DNA of 64,000 nucleotides from Neostapfia colusana (taxonomy: Eukaryota > Streptophyta > Magnoliopsida > Poales > Poaceae), in NCBI GenBank assembly GCA_030760725.1, contig JASWHV010000012.1, positions 34,379,652 through 34,443,651 of the forward strand, in the 5' to 3' direction. Position numbers and translations under genes: made by a program. Each line of letters begins with the position of its first letter. Position 1 is the stretch's first letter. Below the pieces are notes generated by a model that worked only from the letters and a program-made list of their open reading frames with translations, made no database searches and was not told the origin of the DNA. Positions 47,619 through 59,696 of this stretch are shown here, piece by piece.

Positions 47619-49582
47619 TCAAGCCACATTTCGAGCATCAAGTAGATTTAATTCATTTCTAAGCTCACAAAATCTCTTTTCATCTAGTGGCTTGGTGAAT
47701 ATGTCCGCTAGTTGTTTTTCAGTTCTAACATGTGTGATCACTATGTCACTTTTTAATGAATAATCTCTTAGAAAATGATGACGTATGTCTATGTGCTTGG
47801 TTCTTGAGCGCTCTACTGGATTGTGTGCAATTTTTATGGCACTTTCGTTATCACATAGGAGTAGAATATGGTTCAAATTGTAACCATAATCCCTTAGAGT
47901 TTGTCGCATCGAAAGTAGTTGTGCGCAACAACTACTGGCTGCAACATACTCCGCTTCGGCTGTGGAAAGAGCAATTGAATTTTGTTCCTTTGAGGACCAT
48001 GAAACTAAGGATCTTCTAAGAAATTGGCATGTTCCCGAGGTTCTTTTCCTATCGACTTTGCAGCCTGCATAGTCGGCATTAGAATACCCTATAAGGTTAA
48101 ACTTGGATCCTTTAGGATACCAAAGGCCCAAGTTAGATGTGTGCACAAGGTATCTTAAAAATTCTTTTTACAACTATTAAATGACACTCTTTAGGTGCAG
48201 CTTGAAACCTTGCACACATACACACACTAAGCATAATATCAGGCCTAGATACACATAAATAAAGCAGTGAACCAATCATGGACGGATGTACCTTTTGATC
48301 CATATCTGGACCGTATTCATTAAGATCGAGATGTCCATTAGTTGCCATGGGAGTCTTGATGGGCTTGGCTTTGTCCATATTGAACTTTTTGAGAATGTCC
48401 TGCATGTACTTAGTTTGGCAAATGAAGGTGCCCTCTTTCAACTACGTCACTTGGAATCCCAAAAAGAACTTCAACGCCCATCATTGACATCTCGAATCGG
48501 TCTGTCATAATTTTACTAAATTCTTCACAAAAAGATTTATTAGTAGAACCAAAGATGATGTCATCAACATAAATCTGACAAACGAATAGATGACCATCAA
48601 AATGCTTTGTAAACAAAGTATAATCAGCTTTTCCTATTTTAAAGCCATTTTGAGTTAGAAAGTCCCTAAGGCACTCATACCAAGCTCGGGGAGCTTGTTT
48701 GAGTCCATAGAGAGCCATACACAGTTTGTACACATGATTGGGGTACTCTTGATCTTTAAATCCTGGTGGCTGCTCCACATACACCTCTTCCTTGATAGGA
48801 CCATTAAGGAATGCACTTTTGACGTCCGTTTGATACAGCTTAAAATTGTGGTGAGTAGCATAGGCTAATAAAAAACGAATGGACTCAAGTCTAGCTACGG
48901 GAGCAAAGGTTTCGTCGAAATCCAAACTTTCGACTTGTGAGTAACCTTTTGCCACAAGTCATTCCTTATTTCTTGTCACGACTCTGTGTTTATCTTGCTT
49001 GTTCTGAAAGACCCATTTGGTGCACACGATGTTTGCCTTTGGTCTTTGCACAAGCTCCCATACTTTATTTCTTTTGAAATTGTTCAGTTCCTCTTGCATG
49101 GCGGTCACCCAATCTAGATCTTTTAGTGCTTCTTCAAACCTGCATGGTTCTAGAAATGAGACGGAAGAGTAATGTTCACAAAAATTAGCAATACAAGATC
49201 TAGTAGTTACTCCCTTTGCAATATCTCCAATGATGTTGTCGACGGGATGATCTCTTTATATACATTGATGTACTCTTGGATGAGGCACTTGTGAGATCAT
49301 TTGCTCTTCATTATCTTCATTGTCAATGTCTCCCCCTAGATCATTGCTTCGGTGCATATATTGATCTTCTTGATTCTGCTGATGTTGATCTTGTGCCGAA
49401 GCTCCCCCTTGATCATTGCTCTCTTGTTGAGGTACATATTGAGCACTTGAGTCTAGTGATTGCTCTTGCGGTCGAATATCACCAAGTGCCACCCTCCTCA
49501 ATGCTTGACATGGAGTTTCTTCTTTACCTAACACACACTTATCAACTTGCTCCACTTGGGAGCCATTAGTCTCATCGAACAC
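47619..49582 (-). pseudogene. Sirevirus RT and RNase H
   Basis: After the CACTA insert the pol frame resumes at 49582 with the integrase-RT linker (VFDETNGSQVEQVDK, acidic to about 49256). The RT has LVAKGYSQVESLDFDETFAP, LYQTDVKSAFLNGPIKEEVY, LYGLKQAPRAWYECLRDFL and the intact active site IYVDDIIFGST. RNase H follows (GYSNADYAGCKVDRKRTSGT, LSTAEAEYVAASSC, KHIDIRHHFLRDYS), ending DARNVA at 47619. Stops near 48956 and frame changes around 48420 and 48140 break the polyprotein. RT domain wording is otherwise well preserved, so the element is less decayed than the Copia at 11-17 kb. Confidence 0.92.
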
Positions 49583-49583
49583 T

Positions 49584-50010
49584 CACTAAAGGATTTCTGC
49601 CAACATACGACGGCTAAAACCGTCGTATATAAAGCAGAAGCCGTCGTATATAGGTTATATACGACGGCAGTTGTTTATATACGACGGTTTGCGGCCGTTG
49701 TATATAATTTGTCGTATATATAGTTATATACGACGGTCCGTCGTATATAACAGTATATATACGACGGCCGCTTATATACAACGGCCGGTTTCGTGGACTT
49801 GGCCCAGTGGACCAGGGCCTTTATATACGACGGCTGGGCCTAGCGGCTGTCGTATATAAGGTCTTATATACGACAGCCGCTGGGCCCTGGCTGTCGTATA
49901 TAAGGTCTTATATACGACAGCCTGGCCCCGCCGTCGTATATAATTTAGGCTTATATACGACGGCCCTGTATAGCAGCCGTTGTATATAAATTATACTGGC
50001 CGTCGTATAT
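49584..50010. repeat. Left end and subterminal repeat array of the CACTA element
   Basis: CACTAAAGG end plus about 20 copies of a 12-13-bp unit, TATATACGACGGC, in both orientations with small variants (CAGCC, CAACGG). In En/Spm these subterminal motifs are the TNPA binding sites; the same role is inferred here. Both orientations alternate, so long hairpins are possible. Confidence 0.92.
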
Positions 50011-50183
50011 AAGCTTTTCCATTTTTTAAAAAAAAATAGAAAATGGCTAACCTGGCTCGATGGCCAGCTACACATACAAAGACAACAAAAAAACAGTTTG
50101 ATATATAAATTCACAACAAAGTGCAATAGTACACATCGACAATCACAAAGTCTGACACAAATGAAAACAAAATCACAAATCTA

Positions 50184-52610
50184 TTAATTACTAGCCCCTC
50201 CACTACCTCCGGGAGCGAAGAAGTCATCCTGCCGCGGCGAACCTGGCGCCCTTAGCTGTGGCGATGGAGTCTGAGCCTCCGTCCCTGATCCCTGCGAAAC
50301 AAAGTGACATGTACAAGTTTACAATTGTTTTTCTAGTTTCATTAGGATTCTTAGCGGTTGGGGCTTCCACTTAATGTAACTTTCTTTTTATACCTGTACT
50401 CCAGGAAACTGCTCCTGTGGTGGCGACGGCTCCAGCACGAATGGAGGTGGCTGCCACAACGGTATCTGGATTTGCTGCCCTTGCTGTCGAGCTAGCGCCT
50501 GCCATTTCAAACATTACAATTTACAAAACTAATTGAAATGCAATGTAATTAAACTATAATTGTATGTTTCTTACTTCCATTGCCGCTTGCATCTGTGCCA
50601 TATAGGACGCATGGTACGCCATGGCAGCCCTGTTGTTCTCTCGCTCTCTCGCCAAGGCCTCCTCCTGCCGAGCCAAGCTCTCCCGAAGCGCCATGACTTC
50701 GAGATCTCTCTCGGTGACACGACGGCTGGAGGAGCCTGCAGCCGAAGACTGCGAGGAGCTGCCTCTCGCAGGTCGTGCCTCCCTAGAGTTGACGACTCCA
50801 GAGAATATGGCAAGCCTAAAAACGAATCAATTCAAGGTAAAATTAAATAATCTTGAATTGAAAACAATGAAAGTAAATGAATTCACCTTCCGTGTGCTTT
50901 TCCACCTCCGCTTGCATACGCGGCTTGAGGGTCGATGTTCGGGGAGTTTTCCCAGTCGAACCCTTCGCCGTGTATCCTCACAGCCTCTTGCCCATACCTA
51001 GTCTGAAAAAACAATGAAATTGTGTAAGTTCAACAATATATATAGTGTCAAATAATTTCAGAGGTCATGAAACTTACCAGGCGCTCCACTGCGTACTGAC
51101 TACACTGCTCCGGCTGAGAAGGGTCAGCGTGACCTCTCCTATAGACCGCAGTAGCACTCGGTCGCACGCTGGTCTCCTTTTCCTGTGAATATATGTTAGT
51201 ACGAACAATACTACATTATGAATATAATAAAAACTACCAAGAAACTTACCATCCGTTTAGCCATTCGCACAAAACCTTGGACGCCCATACCGTGCTTCCC
51301 TGAGCTCCCTCTGGCATCTCGAGCCTTCTTGGACTTAGCGATGAACTCATCGCTAGCCCAATACCTGCAAAGGGCTCGGTAATCTTCAGTTCGTCCCTGT
51401 AACCAAAGGACACTAACCTGCACACATGCGTAGTTCATTAGGTGTTACTTAGCAATATTAATATGAACAATTTAAAGATTACGCAACCTACCTCTGTGTA
51501 TTGCTCCTCCGTCAAGTACGTGTCGGAGGCGTCTCTGAACGACCCAACCTCGTGGTCGTGGAGCTTTAAGTAGTCGTTAACTACTTGACTCCGAGCGTTC
51601 GAAAGCATTTGCATAACAAGCTTCCGAGCGTTTACTTCGGACACGGAGCGGGCGTGATCTATCTGCTCAGCCGGGTCCTCAAGGCGGTACCTGAGCTGTA
51701 GGAAGCCAACACAGTTCGACATATACGCAAGTTAATATTTGAAGGAACATAAAGAATTGAAACTTCAAATATTTATGTAAGTTACTTACCCAAAAATCTG
51801 CCCACACGACTCCCTGTAGGTTGTCGTTCTCCGGGTGAGGAACGCGCGCGTAGTCGTCCCACGACGTAGCTGCACGTCCATCAATCGCACCGGGGTAGTG
51901 CAGACGCACTAAGTTCCCGATGCAACCGTTCACCGTCCTGTGGTGTTTCTGCCCGTCGTACGAGAGGTCCTCCCAAGAACTAAAAAGTTGTTTGTTAAGT
52001 CATTAAGTAAGATCATAGTCTTTGAGAACAAATAGAAATGAATACTTTAGTAATGTGTTACCTGTCTCCAACCGGACGAATAATTACCGGCTCTCTAGGA
52101 ATAGGTGGAGGACCAACAAAGTTACTCCTCCTCGTGCGTCTCCTCCGCTGCGGCACCACGTCTAGTGACCCAGAAGGCTGGTCACCGGACGTGTCCTCAG
52201 GCTGGGTGCCCTCGGGCTCGCTGGGCAGACTACCCTGGGGGTGGCTGCCGGAGGGCTGGCTACCAGAGGGCTCGCTGCCCGAGGGCACGCTGCGCTGCGT
52301 ACCCGTCTCCTGAGGTGCCGCTCTGGCCTCGGACTCATAGTCCGAATCAGACTACAATGGTAAAGTAAGTAAGCTAAATTGAAAAAGTGATTTTAATAAT
52401 TTTGTGCATTGTAGAAAAATTTACCTCTGTACGCTGCAAACTGACAACCCTGTCCCGCAACTCTGGACACGCACTTAACAGCTGAGTGCGTCTGCTCCCG
52501 CTGTAAGTGGAACCGTAGAAGTAGTCGTCCCTCTCCTGCGAGGGGAGGAAACCCCTCACACTCGGTGCCTTCTTCCCCTTTGAACCCTTTGAACCCTTGC
52601 TTGACGACAT
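50184..52610 (-). CDS. TNPA-like protein, ten exons, open throughout
   Basis: A ten-exon model on the minus strand reads open for about 570 codons: 52610-52425, 52351-52062, 51979-51790, 51695-51492, 51417-51250, 51182-51078, 51002-50887, 50815-50575, 50498-50394 and 50291-50184 (TAA). All junctions use GT...AG and keep phase. Exon 2 is Ser/Gly/Pro-rich; exons 3-5 hold the plant En/Spm-type transposase domain wording (NGCIGNLVRLHYPGAIDGRA, SVSEVNARKLVMQMLSNARS, WASDEFIAKSKKARDARGSS); exon 8 holds a probable coiled coil (ERDLEVMALRESLARQEEAL); the end is Pro/Gln-rich. TNPA-type proteins bind subterminal repeats and help transposition. No stop or frameshift was found. Lies 102 bp downstream of TNPD. 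Confidence 0.82.
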
Positions 52611-52712
52611 CCTAATCAGTTTAAAAAGTAATTACTCCTAATCAGTTTCAAAAGTAATGTAAGCAATAATTAATGTCACTTTCATTTAAAAGAACATTAC
52701 TCGTAATCACTT

Positions 52713-55700
52713 TCAAAATTCATCAACATCATGATCATCAACATCGCGATCTGTCGTCTTGAGCTGTTTACGTTTCCGCTTTCGCATTGTAGATGTCTCT
52801 ACATCTGCAACGTCTCCTACTAAGTTATCGAGTCCTGCACCAGACTCGACGATAAAAGAGTCTGGCAACTCTTCGTCTTGGTAAACTTCTTCAATGTCTC
52901 CACTATCATGATAACCATCATCTCCAGGAGTATACAAGCGCTCACGAGGATTCACTTTATATACCACCCACCAAGTGCTAAGCTTCTTACATGGATAAGG
53001 TAGATAATACACTTGTTCCACTTGATGTGCAAGAACGTATGTATCTAAACCTCGTAAGCGTTCGTTGTGATTCACTTCCACCATGCCAAATTGATTTTCT
53101 CAAGTTCCATGATTGTTATCAAACCAATCACAATCAAAGAATACCACTCGAAGTTCTTTATTGCCAGCGAAAGTAAATTCCAGAATTTTGTTAATGATTC
53201 CATAGTAATTGGTTTCTTTCCCTTGTGAGTCGATTGCTCTCGTCACAACTCCGCAATTTGATGTTGCTGCGAGAGGACGAAGAGTTTCGAATTGAGTTGT
53301 ACGGAATCGGAAGCCATTTACGTCATATCGACCATAGCTTCTAACTTTCACTAATCCATAAGATAGTTGTCGTAAATCTTGATGGATGTCTATGTTCGCT
53401 AATACATAAGCTCGAAACCAGGATAAGAAATTTGGCCCTCCATTAATTCCAGCCCGTCGCATCGTTTCTACTTGCTTTCTCGTTGGTTGATGCTTATGTT
53501 TCCAGTTTTGGTTGTGGAACTCACTGTACATACAAAACACATGCCATCGACATTAGCATACATGTATTGGTAAATACAATAATCATCATAAATGTAAGAG
53601 AAACACTTACTCGAAATATTTCTCCATGCCTTCGATATTAGCATACATGTAGAGTAAAGCAGCAGTCCTTTCTCCTTCAGTAAAATCGTATGATGTGCTG
53701 CTGCCAACAGTAGTTCCCCTCGATTCAAAAATAGAGACATCACTAACTGGTGGTTCGTCATCTACATTGTATCGCATTGCCGAAGTATTGACATTGTTTT
53801 CCTCTACAAAGTAGAAACTTGAAAAGTAACCTACTTCCTTTAGAGTAAATGCTTCGGCAATGCACCCTTCAACCCTTGCTCTGTTGCCAACTATAGTTTT
53901 CAAATATCTCAAAGCTCTTTCAATATGGTACATCCATCTATATTGCACAGGACCACCAACTTTTGCTTCGAATGGAAGCTGTATAAGAAGATGCTGCATT
54001 GGATTGAAGAAACCAGGAGGAAATATTTTTTCCATCTTACATAAAAGTACAGGTATCTCCTTCTCTAACTTCTCCATCATGTCTTTCGTTATTTCTTTAG
54101 CACATAACTGCCTATAGAATAATGATAGCTCAGCTAACACCTTCCACACCGTATCATCCAAGTATCCCCGAAACATAACAGGTAAGAGTCTTTCCATTAT
54201 TATATGATAGTCATGACTCTTCAACCCAGTGAGCTTTCCTGTTTTAACATTCACGGCTCGTCTCAGACTAGCAGCATAACCATCTGGGAATTTCAAAGTT
54301 TTCAACCATTCCATAACTTGTTTCTTTTCATTAGGTCGAAGCACGAAAGAAGCACGTGGCTTACCACCGCTTTCAGAGAGCTCAAGAGTAGGTCGATTAC
54401 AAATCTCGGCCAAATCCTTTCGAGCCTTTAAGTTGTCTTTCGTTTTGCCCGTGATATCCATGCACGTGCTTATGATACATTCGGCCATGTTACGCTCCTG
54501 ATGCATTACATCAATATTATGCATCAGTATCAATGACTTCACATATGGTAGCTCCCAAACTCCACATACATGAGTCCAGTTGTGAACATTTCCGTAACCT
54601 ACAAAGAATCCAGGGCGAGCTTCATCGGGGACTAGTGAGTCCAACACATCGGATACTTCACACCCGCTCAGGCGTTTAGGTGGTTCCTTAGTGACAACAG
54701 TATCTTTTCTGAAGACATTCCTCTGTTGCCTGAATGGGTGGTTTCGAGGAAGCCAACGCCTATGACAATCAAAGTAGCTTATCTTGCCACCGTATGTAAG
54801 TCGAAAACACTCTGTGTCAGACGCACATATGGGACACGACAAACGACCATGTGTGCTCCATCCAGAAAACATGCCGTACGCAGGGAAATCATGGACAGAC
54901 CACAAATAAGCAGCTCGAAGGTTGAATTTTTGCTTCTTGTAACAGTCATACGCTTCAACTCCAATCCACAACGTTTTCAATTCTTCAATCAATGGTTTCA
55001 ACATCACATTGATACGTGATCCCGGATGATCTGGTCCTGGTATAATGAGGCTAAGAAACATAAACTCGTACTTCATACAAAGAGAATGTGGTAGGTTGTA
55101 CGGAATAACAAAGACGGGCCAACAGGAGTATGGTGTGGCATTTGTACTGAAAGGTGAAAAACCATCCGTCGCTAACCCGATGCGAACATTTCTCGCATCA
55201 CTAGCAAAAGCAGGATCAAAAGAGTCCAAAGACTTCCATGCATCACCGTCCTACGGATGAGTCAACACATCTTTGTTCTCACGCACACCTTCTTTGTGCC
55301 ATCTCATGTGTCTGGCAGATCTTTTAGAAAGAAACAGCCGCTTCAACCGAGGTGTCACAGGCAAGTAACGCAATTGCTTATGTGCAACTTCTGTCATTAC
55401 TTTATCACCATCATCATTGACAACTTCGACAAACCTCGATTTTCCACACTTTAAATAATTCTTCTCTTTGTCATGCTCTTTTCAAAATAGCATGCAGTTA
55501 TCTGGACACACGTCAATTTTTTCATATTTCATACCCAGTCCAGATAGTAATTTCTTTGAGTGATACATATCTTTGGGCAGTTTATGAGGTTGTGGAAGAG
55601 CATCGCTGATAAGTTTCATCATATCATTGTAGCAATTATTAGAGAAGAAATACTTAGATTTGATTGCCATAAATCTGGTCATGAAAGTAAGAAGAGTCAT

Positions 55701-56003
55701 TTCAGTATGATCATGCAACACCTTTTCAGAAGCTTTCAAGAGATTAAAGAATGTGTATGCCTCATTTGTGGGCGGATCCTCCGTTTGTATATCTTGTAAC
55801 ATCTCATCGATCCTGTCAACACCCGGACAATCATCATCATATACATGAACGGCTCGAGGAGCAGACTCACCGTGGAAACTCCAGACCTCATAATATGGCA
55901 TGTAACCGTTTTTGCACAAGTGTAATGACAATGTCGTTTTGTCCAAAAACTTAGTATTCCGGCATTTCGCACATGGACAACGAACTTTATCGGTCGTAGA
56001 CAA
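52713..56003 (-). pseudogene. TNPD-like CACTA transposase with three stops
   Basis: Exon 1 (56003-53611) and exon 2 (53523-52713) join with GT...AG to about 1067 codons. Order: transposase-associated zinc-type N terminus (RCPCAKCRNTKF), TNP2/transposase_21 core (WSVHDFPAYGMFSGWSTHGR, HNIDVMHQERNMAECIISTC), DUF4218 (LKSHDYHIIMERLLPVMFRG), then DUF4216 in exon 2 (VVFFDCDWFDNNHGT, YYLPYPCKKLSTWWVVYKVN). In-frame stops are at 55482-55484, 55251-55253 and 53100-53102; elsewhere the frame is open. The catalytic wording is preserved. The start codon at 56003 is not ATG, so a short 5' exon may lie upstream. This enzyme would cut the transposon ends; this copy is broken, while TNPA is not. Confidence 0.92.
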
Positions 56004-57664
56004 CGAGACTTTATAGTTAGTTTATCATTTATTTATATTACGAACCTATATCTATTGGAAAGGATAGGTCCTAAACCCACCCAAGAGTGACCGAGACGAA
56101 CATGCTTATAACAAGACACGAGGTCTAGATTCAGACGAAATTTCGGCAGCATAACCCCGCTGTTCTCCAACTGCACGTCCAAAAATGGAGCAGCGGAGAA
56201 CATTAGGGTGACGCTGTCGAAACTACGTCCAAATCTAAACCCCGCGTCTCATTATAAGCACGCCCTCTCGGTCACTCCTAGGCTGTCCAAAAAGGGACAA
56301 TTCCGAACCTACACGCCTCACACGGGTGACGCATATTGTAAAGGTTTACGTCAATCTTTCATTTTTGAGTGATTTCAAAGAGAGAGAGGAAAGAACAATA
56401 GAGAGAAGGAAAGAACCATAGTTGTTAAGGCATCGCTTAAGCGGTAAGACGCCTGGGGATCGTAAGGCGTCCCATCGCCTTAGATCCCGGCGTAAGGCAG
56501 GTGAATACGGCGGCGGCGCTTGCAAACAAGGGAGGCGGCGGCGGCGCCCGCGCACAGGATCTTGCGTTCGTATGAGGTTGAGCGCCGGCAGATCCGCGAC
56601 AGCCGCTCAATGGAGGCCGACGAGTGCCGGCAGATCGACAGTCCCGCGGCGGAGGAGGCCGGGGCGGCGGCGGGCGGGCGACGCCCAGCGCTGGCTAAGC
56701 CGCGGGGGGGGGGGGGGGGGGCGGCGGGTGGCGGCCGGGGCGCCGGCTGGCGGGCGGGGGGCGGCAGGGGTGGCGGCCGGGGCTGCGGCCGCTGGGGCGG
56801 GCGGGGGGCGGCCGGGTGGCGGACGGGCGGCGGCCGGGTGGCAGGCCGGGGCGCCGGCTTGCGGGGGCGGCCGGGGCGGCGGCGGGCGGGCGACGGCCGA
56901 GCGCTGGCTAAGCCGCAGGGGGGAGGGGGATGGGGGATCGGAGGCCGAACGCCGCGGGGGGGGGGGGGGGGAGGGGGGGTAGGGCGAGGCGGCCTAGGTT
57001 GTTCACATCGTCCTTTTGTAGACGTATACGTTACCACTAAATGGGTCGTATCGGGCCCTAAGCCCATTTATATACATATAGTACTTTAAACACTCAAACA
57101 ATCGAAACAATAATCAATTAAACTATTAACTCATATGCATTAATCATCTAAGCAATTAACAAATCATCTAAACAAACATAATTACCGTAGTTAACAAACT
57201 TATCAATTCTAAGCAATTAAAAAAACACCTAGCTAGCAATTCAAATAAACATGGACAATAATTAAACCTAAACATATCAATTCATTTAAAGCTAAGAAAT
57301 TATCCACCTGTCGGGCGGGTGGAGGCCGGGGCGCCGGCTGTCGTGGGCGGCCGGGGCGGCGGCGGGTGGCGGCCGGGGCGCCGGCTGTCGTGGGCGGCCG
57401 GGGCGGCGGCGGGTGGCGGCCGGGGCGGCGGCCGGGGCTTCGGCCGCTGGGGCGCCGACTGGCGGGGGTGGCCGGGGCAGCGGCCGGGGCTGCGGCCGGG
57501 GGGGGGGGGGGGTGGCCGGGCGGTGGCCGGGCGGGCTGCGACCGGCGGTGGAGGGCGGGCGGCGGCCGGGCGCGGGCGGGCGGCGACCGGCGGCGGCGGG
57601 CGGGCGGCGGCGGGAGGCTCGGGCTTGGGTCGGCGCGGGCGTGAATGCCCGCGCCGACCCGAGC
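56004..57664. repeat. GC-rich repeats and G-runs in the 5' subterminal part of the CACTA element
   Basis: Untranslated 5' side of TNPD. 56420-57000 and 57300-57660 are very GC-rich, built from GGCGG/CCGGG-type units, with uninterrupted G runs at about 56704-56721 (18 G), 56956-56971 (16 G) and near 57500. Long open frames occur in all phases here and are compositional, not coding. 57000-57300 is AT-rich and unremarkable. Near 56430-56500 a short GGCGTC/AAGGCG-type palindromic group is seen. Confidence 0.7.
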
Positions 57665-57666
57665 CC
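57621..57666. other. Perfect-stem hairpin in the GC-rich block
   Basis: GGGCTTGGGTCGGCGCGGGC (57621-57640) and its inverse (57647-57666) pair over 20 bp with one mismatch around a 6-base loop. It sits between the GC repeats and the subterminal array. Confidence 0.8.
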
Positions 57667-57969
57667 CCGCGGGTATATAAGCCTTATTTACGACGGCCAC
57701 AACATGGGCCGTCGTAAATAAGGCTTATTTACGACAGCCACGGTGTGGCTGTCGTATATAACTGCTATATACGACAGCCTAGGGTTGGCTGTCGTATATA
57801 ACAGCTATATACGACAGCCTAGGGTTGGCTGTCGTATATAAGAACTATATACGACAGCCATATACTTATATACGACAGCTTCAGCTGACCGTCGTATGTA
57901 AGTTTATATACGACAGCTAGCCGTCGTATGTTATACTGGCTGTCGTATGTTGCCCTGTTTCCTTTAGTG
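57665..57969. repeat. Right end and subterminal repeat array of the CACTA element
   Basis: About 14 copies of the TATATACGACAGC/TATTTACGACGGC unit in both orientations, ending CCTTTAGTG at 57969, the inverse of the left terminus. Confidence 0.92.
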
Positions 57970-57972
57970 ACT

Positions 57973-59599
57973 ATGTCACGTGCCACTTCAACAATGCCAG
58001 ATACTTTGTTGAAAACACGATAGGCGTAGGCGTTCGAATCATAACCAAGCAAGAACCCTTCATCAGATTTTGAAGCGAACTTCGAAGTCCTCGGTTTCTT
58101 GTTCAAAATAAAGCATTTACATCTAAATACTCTGAAATATGAGACATTTGGTTTGTTACCAGCGAGGAGCTCATATGGCTTTTCTTCAAAAGTCGGTGAA
58201 GATATAGCCGATTCATGGCGTAACAAAGCGGTGTTTACCGCTTCAGCCCAAAACCGGTCCGAAGTCTTGTATTCGTCTAGCATTGACCTCGCCATCTCAA
58301 TGAGCATCCTGTTCTTCCTTTCGGCCACCCATTTTGTTGAGGGGAGTAGGGTGGCGAAAATTCATGTTTTATTCCTTCTTCATCCAGGTACTCCTCAACT
58401 TGAGTATTTTTGAACTCTGTTCCATTGTCACTTCTAATATTTTTGACGGTGGAGGAGAATTCATTTTGCGCTCTCTTCAAGAACTTCTTGAGAATTCCCT
58501 AGGTGTCTGATTTATCATACAAGAAAAATACCCAGGTAAATCTAAAAAAATCATCAACAATGACTAAACCGTATTTATACCACCGATGCTTATATAATAA
58601 ATTGGACCAAAGAGGTCCATATGAAGAAGTTCCAGCGGTCTTGATGTAGTCATCACGTTTTTTGCAGGGTGTGGTGCTCCAACTTGTATTCCCGCCTGGC
58701 ATGCACTACATGGCCTGTTTTTCTCAAACACAACATCTTTCAAACCTTGGATGTGACCAACCTTTAAAAGTTTCTGAAGATTCCTCATCCCAACATGGGC
58801 TAGCTGTCTATGACACATCCATCCCATGTTAGTTTTTGCAACCAAGCAAGTGTTGAGTTCAGCTTTATCTTTGTTGAAATCAACAAGATAAAGTTTTCCC
58901 TTCAACATTCGCTTGAATGCAATTGAGTTATCGCTTCTTTTAAAGACTGTCACACCCTCATTAGTGAATAAACAATTGTATCCTTTGTCACATAACTGAG
59001 ATATGGACAAAAGATTGTAATCTAAATAATCAACATGTAAAACATTGGAGAGAGTGTGTTGAGAGGAGATTTCAATTTTACCGCTGCCAAGGACTTTTCC
59101 TTGGCTGTTGTCTCCGAAATAAATTCCTTCACTTGGATCTGCATTTCGCTCATACTCTACGAACATTCTCTTTTATCCGGTCATGTGATTGGTGCATCCC
59201 CCGTCGAGCACCCATTTCGATCCACCGGAGGAATAGGCCTGCAAAATAGTGTTATGTCTTGGTTTTAGGTACCCAAGTTTGCTTGGGTCCTCGAAGGTTA
59301 GCCAGAAGTGTTTTAGGCACCCACAGACAAACTTTGGGTCTCTTGTGGCGTGGCCCTGCATATTTAGCATAAATATATCCAGATTTGTTTTTCATAAGGA
59401 CATAAGATGCATCAAAAGTATGAAATAATGTTTGCAGTTCAGATTCATGTGATTTTTCTTTAACAAAGGTAATATGATTCTTATTTTGACCACTAGTAAG
59501 TTGCTTCTTACCTCTTGTGTACCCAAGACCATCTTTGACATTAGGAGGTCTTGTGAGCATATATGCACTACGTGCATATTTGATTTTTTTCTTTGTCAA
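57973..59599 (-). pseudogene. Sirevirus protease and integrase, upstream half of the split pol
   Basis: 59370-59173 holds the protease-like GSKWVLDGGCTNHMTG. 59166-58564 holds GAG-pre-integrase and integrase start (MCHRQLAHVGMRNLQ and CSACQAG zinc region, then LLHMDLFGP with the first catalytic Asp). 58480-58277 has RSDNGTEFKN (second Asp) and the Glu region follows (AERKNRMLIEMARSML) in 58328-57973, ending with SGIVEVARD before the CACTA element. Frames change between pieces, with stops. The interrupted linker continues at 49582. Confidence 0.9.
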
Positions 59600-59696
59600 A
59601 ATATGCCGCTTTGGGATGGATGCTTAGCTTGTGTAGCATTGGATTCATCTGTTACATTAGTCTTCTTACTAGAGTATGTGCAAGTTTTAATAGTTG

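Larger units (their letters stand above)
49584..57969 (-). mobile_element. CACTA (En/Spm-type) DNA transposon
   Basis: 8386 bp, with terminal inverted repeats CACTAAAGGATTTCTGCC (49584) and CACTAAAGGAAACAGGGC (reverse strand from 57969), flanked by a perfect 3-bp duplication ACT (49581-49583, 57970-57972). Subterminal regions carry many copies of TATATACGACGGC and its complement, as CACTA elements do. On the minus strand are two genes in the family's usual pair: TNPD-like (52713-56003) and TNPA-like (50184-52610). It sits inside the integrase of the Sirevirus, whose frame rejoins across it. Confidence 0.95.

Noticed and set aside
49604..50010. CRISPR-like or satellite array
   Set aside because: Units are short, alternate in orientation and have unequal spacers; they are CACTA subterminal repeats flanked by CACTA ends and a 3-bp duplication.
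56422..57721. Gly/Arg/Pro-rich frames up to 195 codons on both strands
   Set aside because: All six frames stay open because the DNA is simple GC-rich repeats with few stop-capable triplets; not coding.
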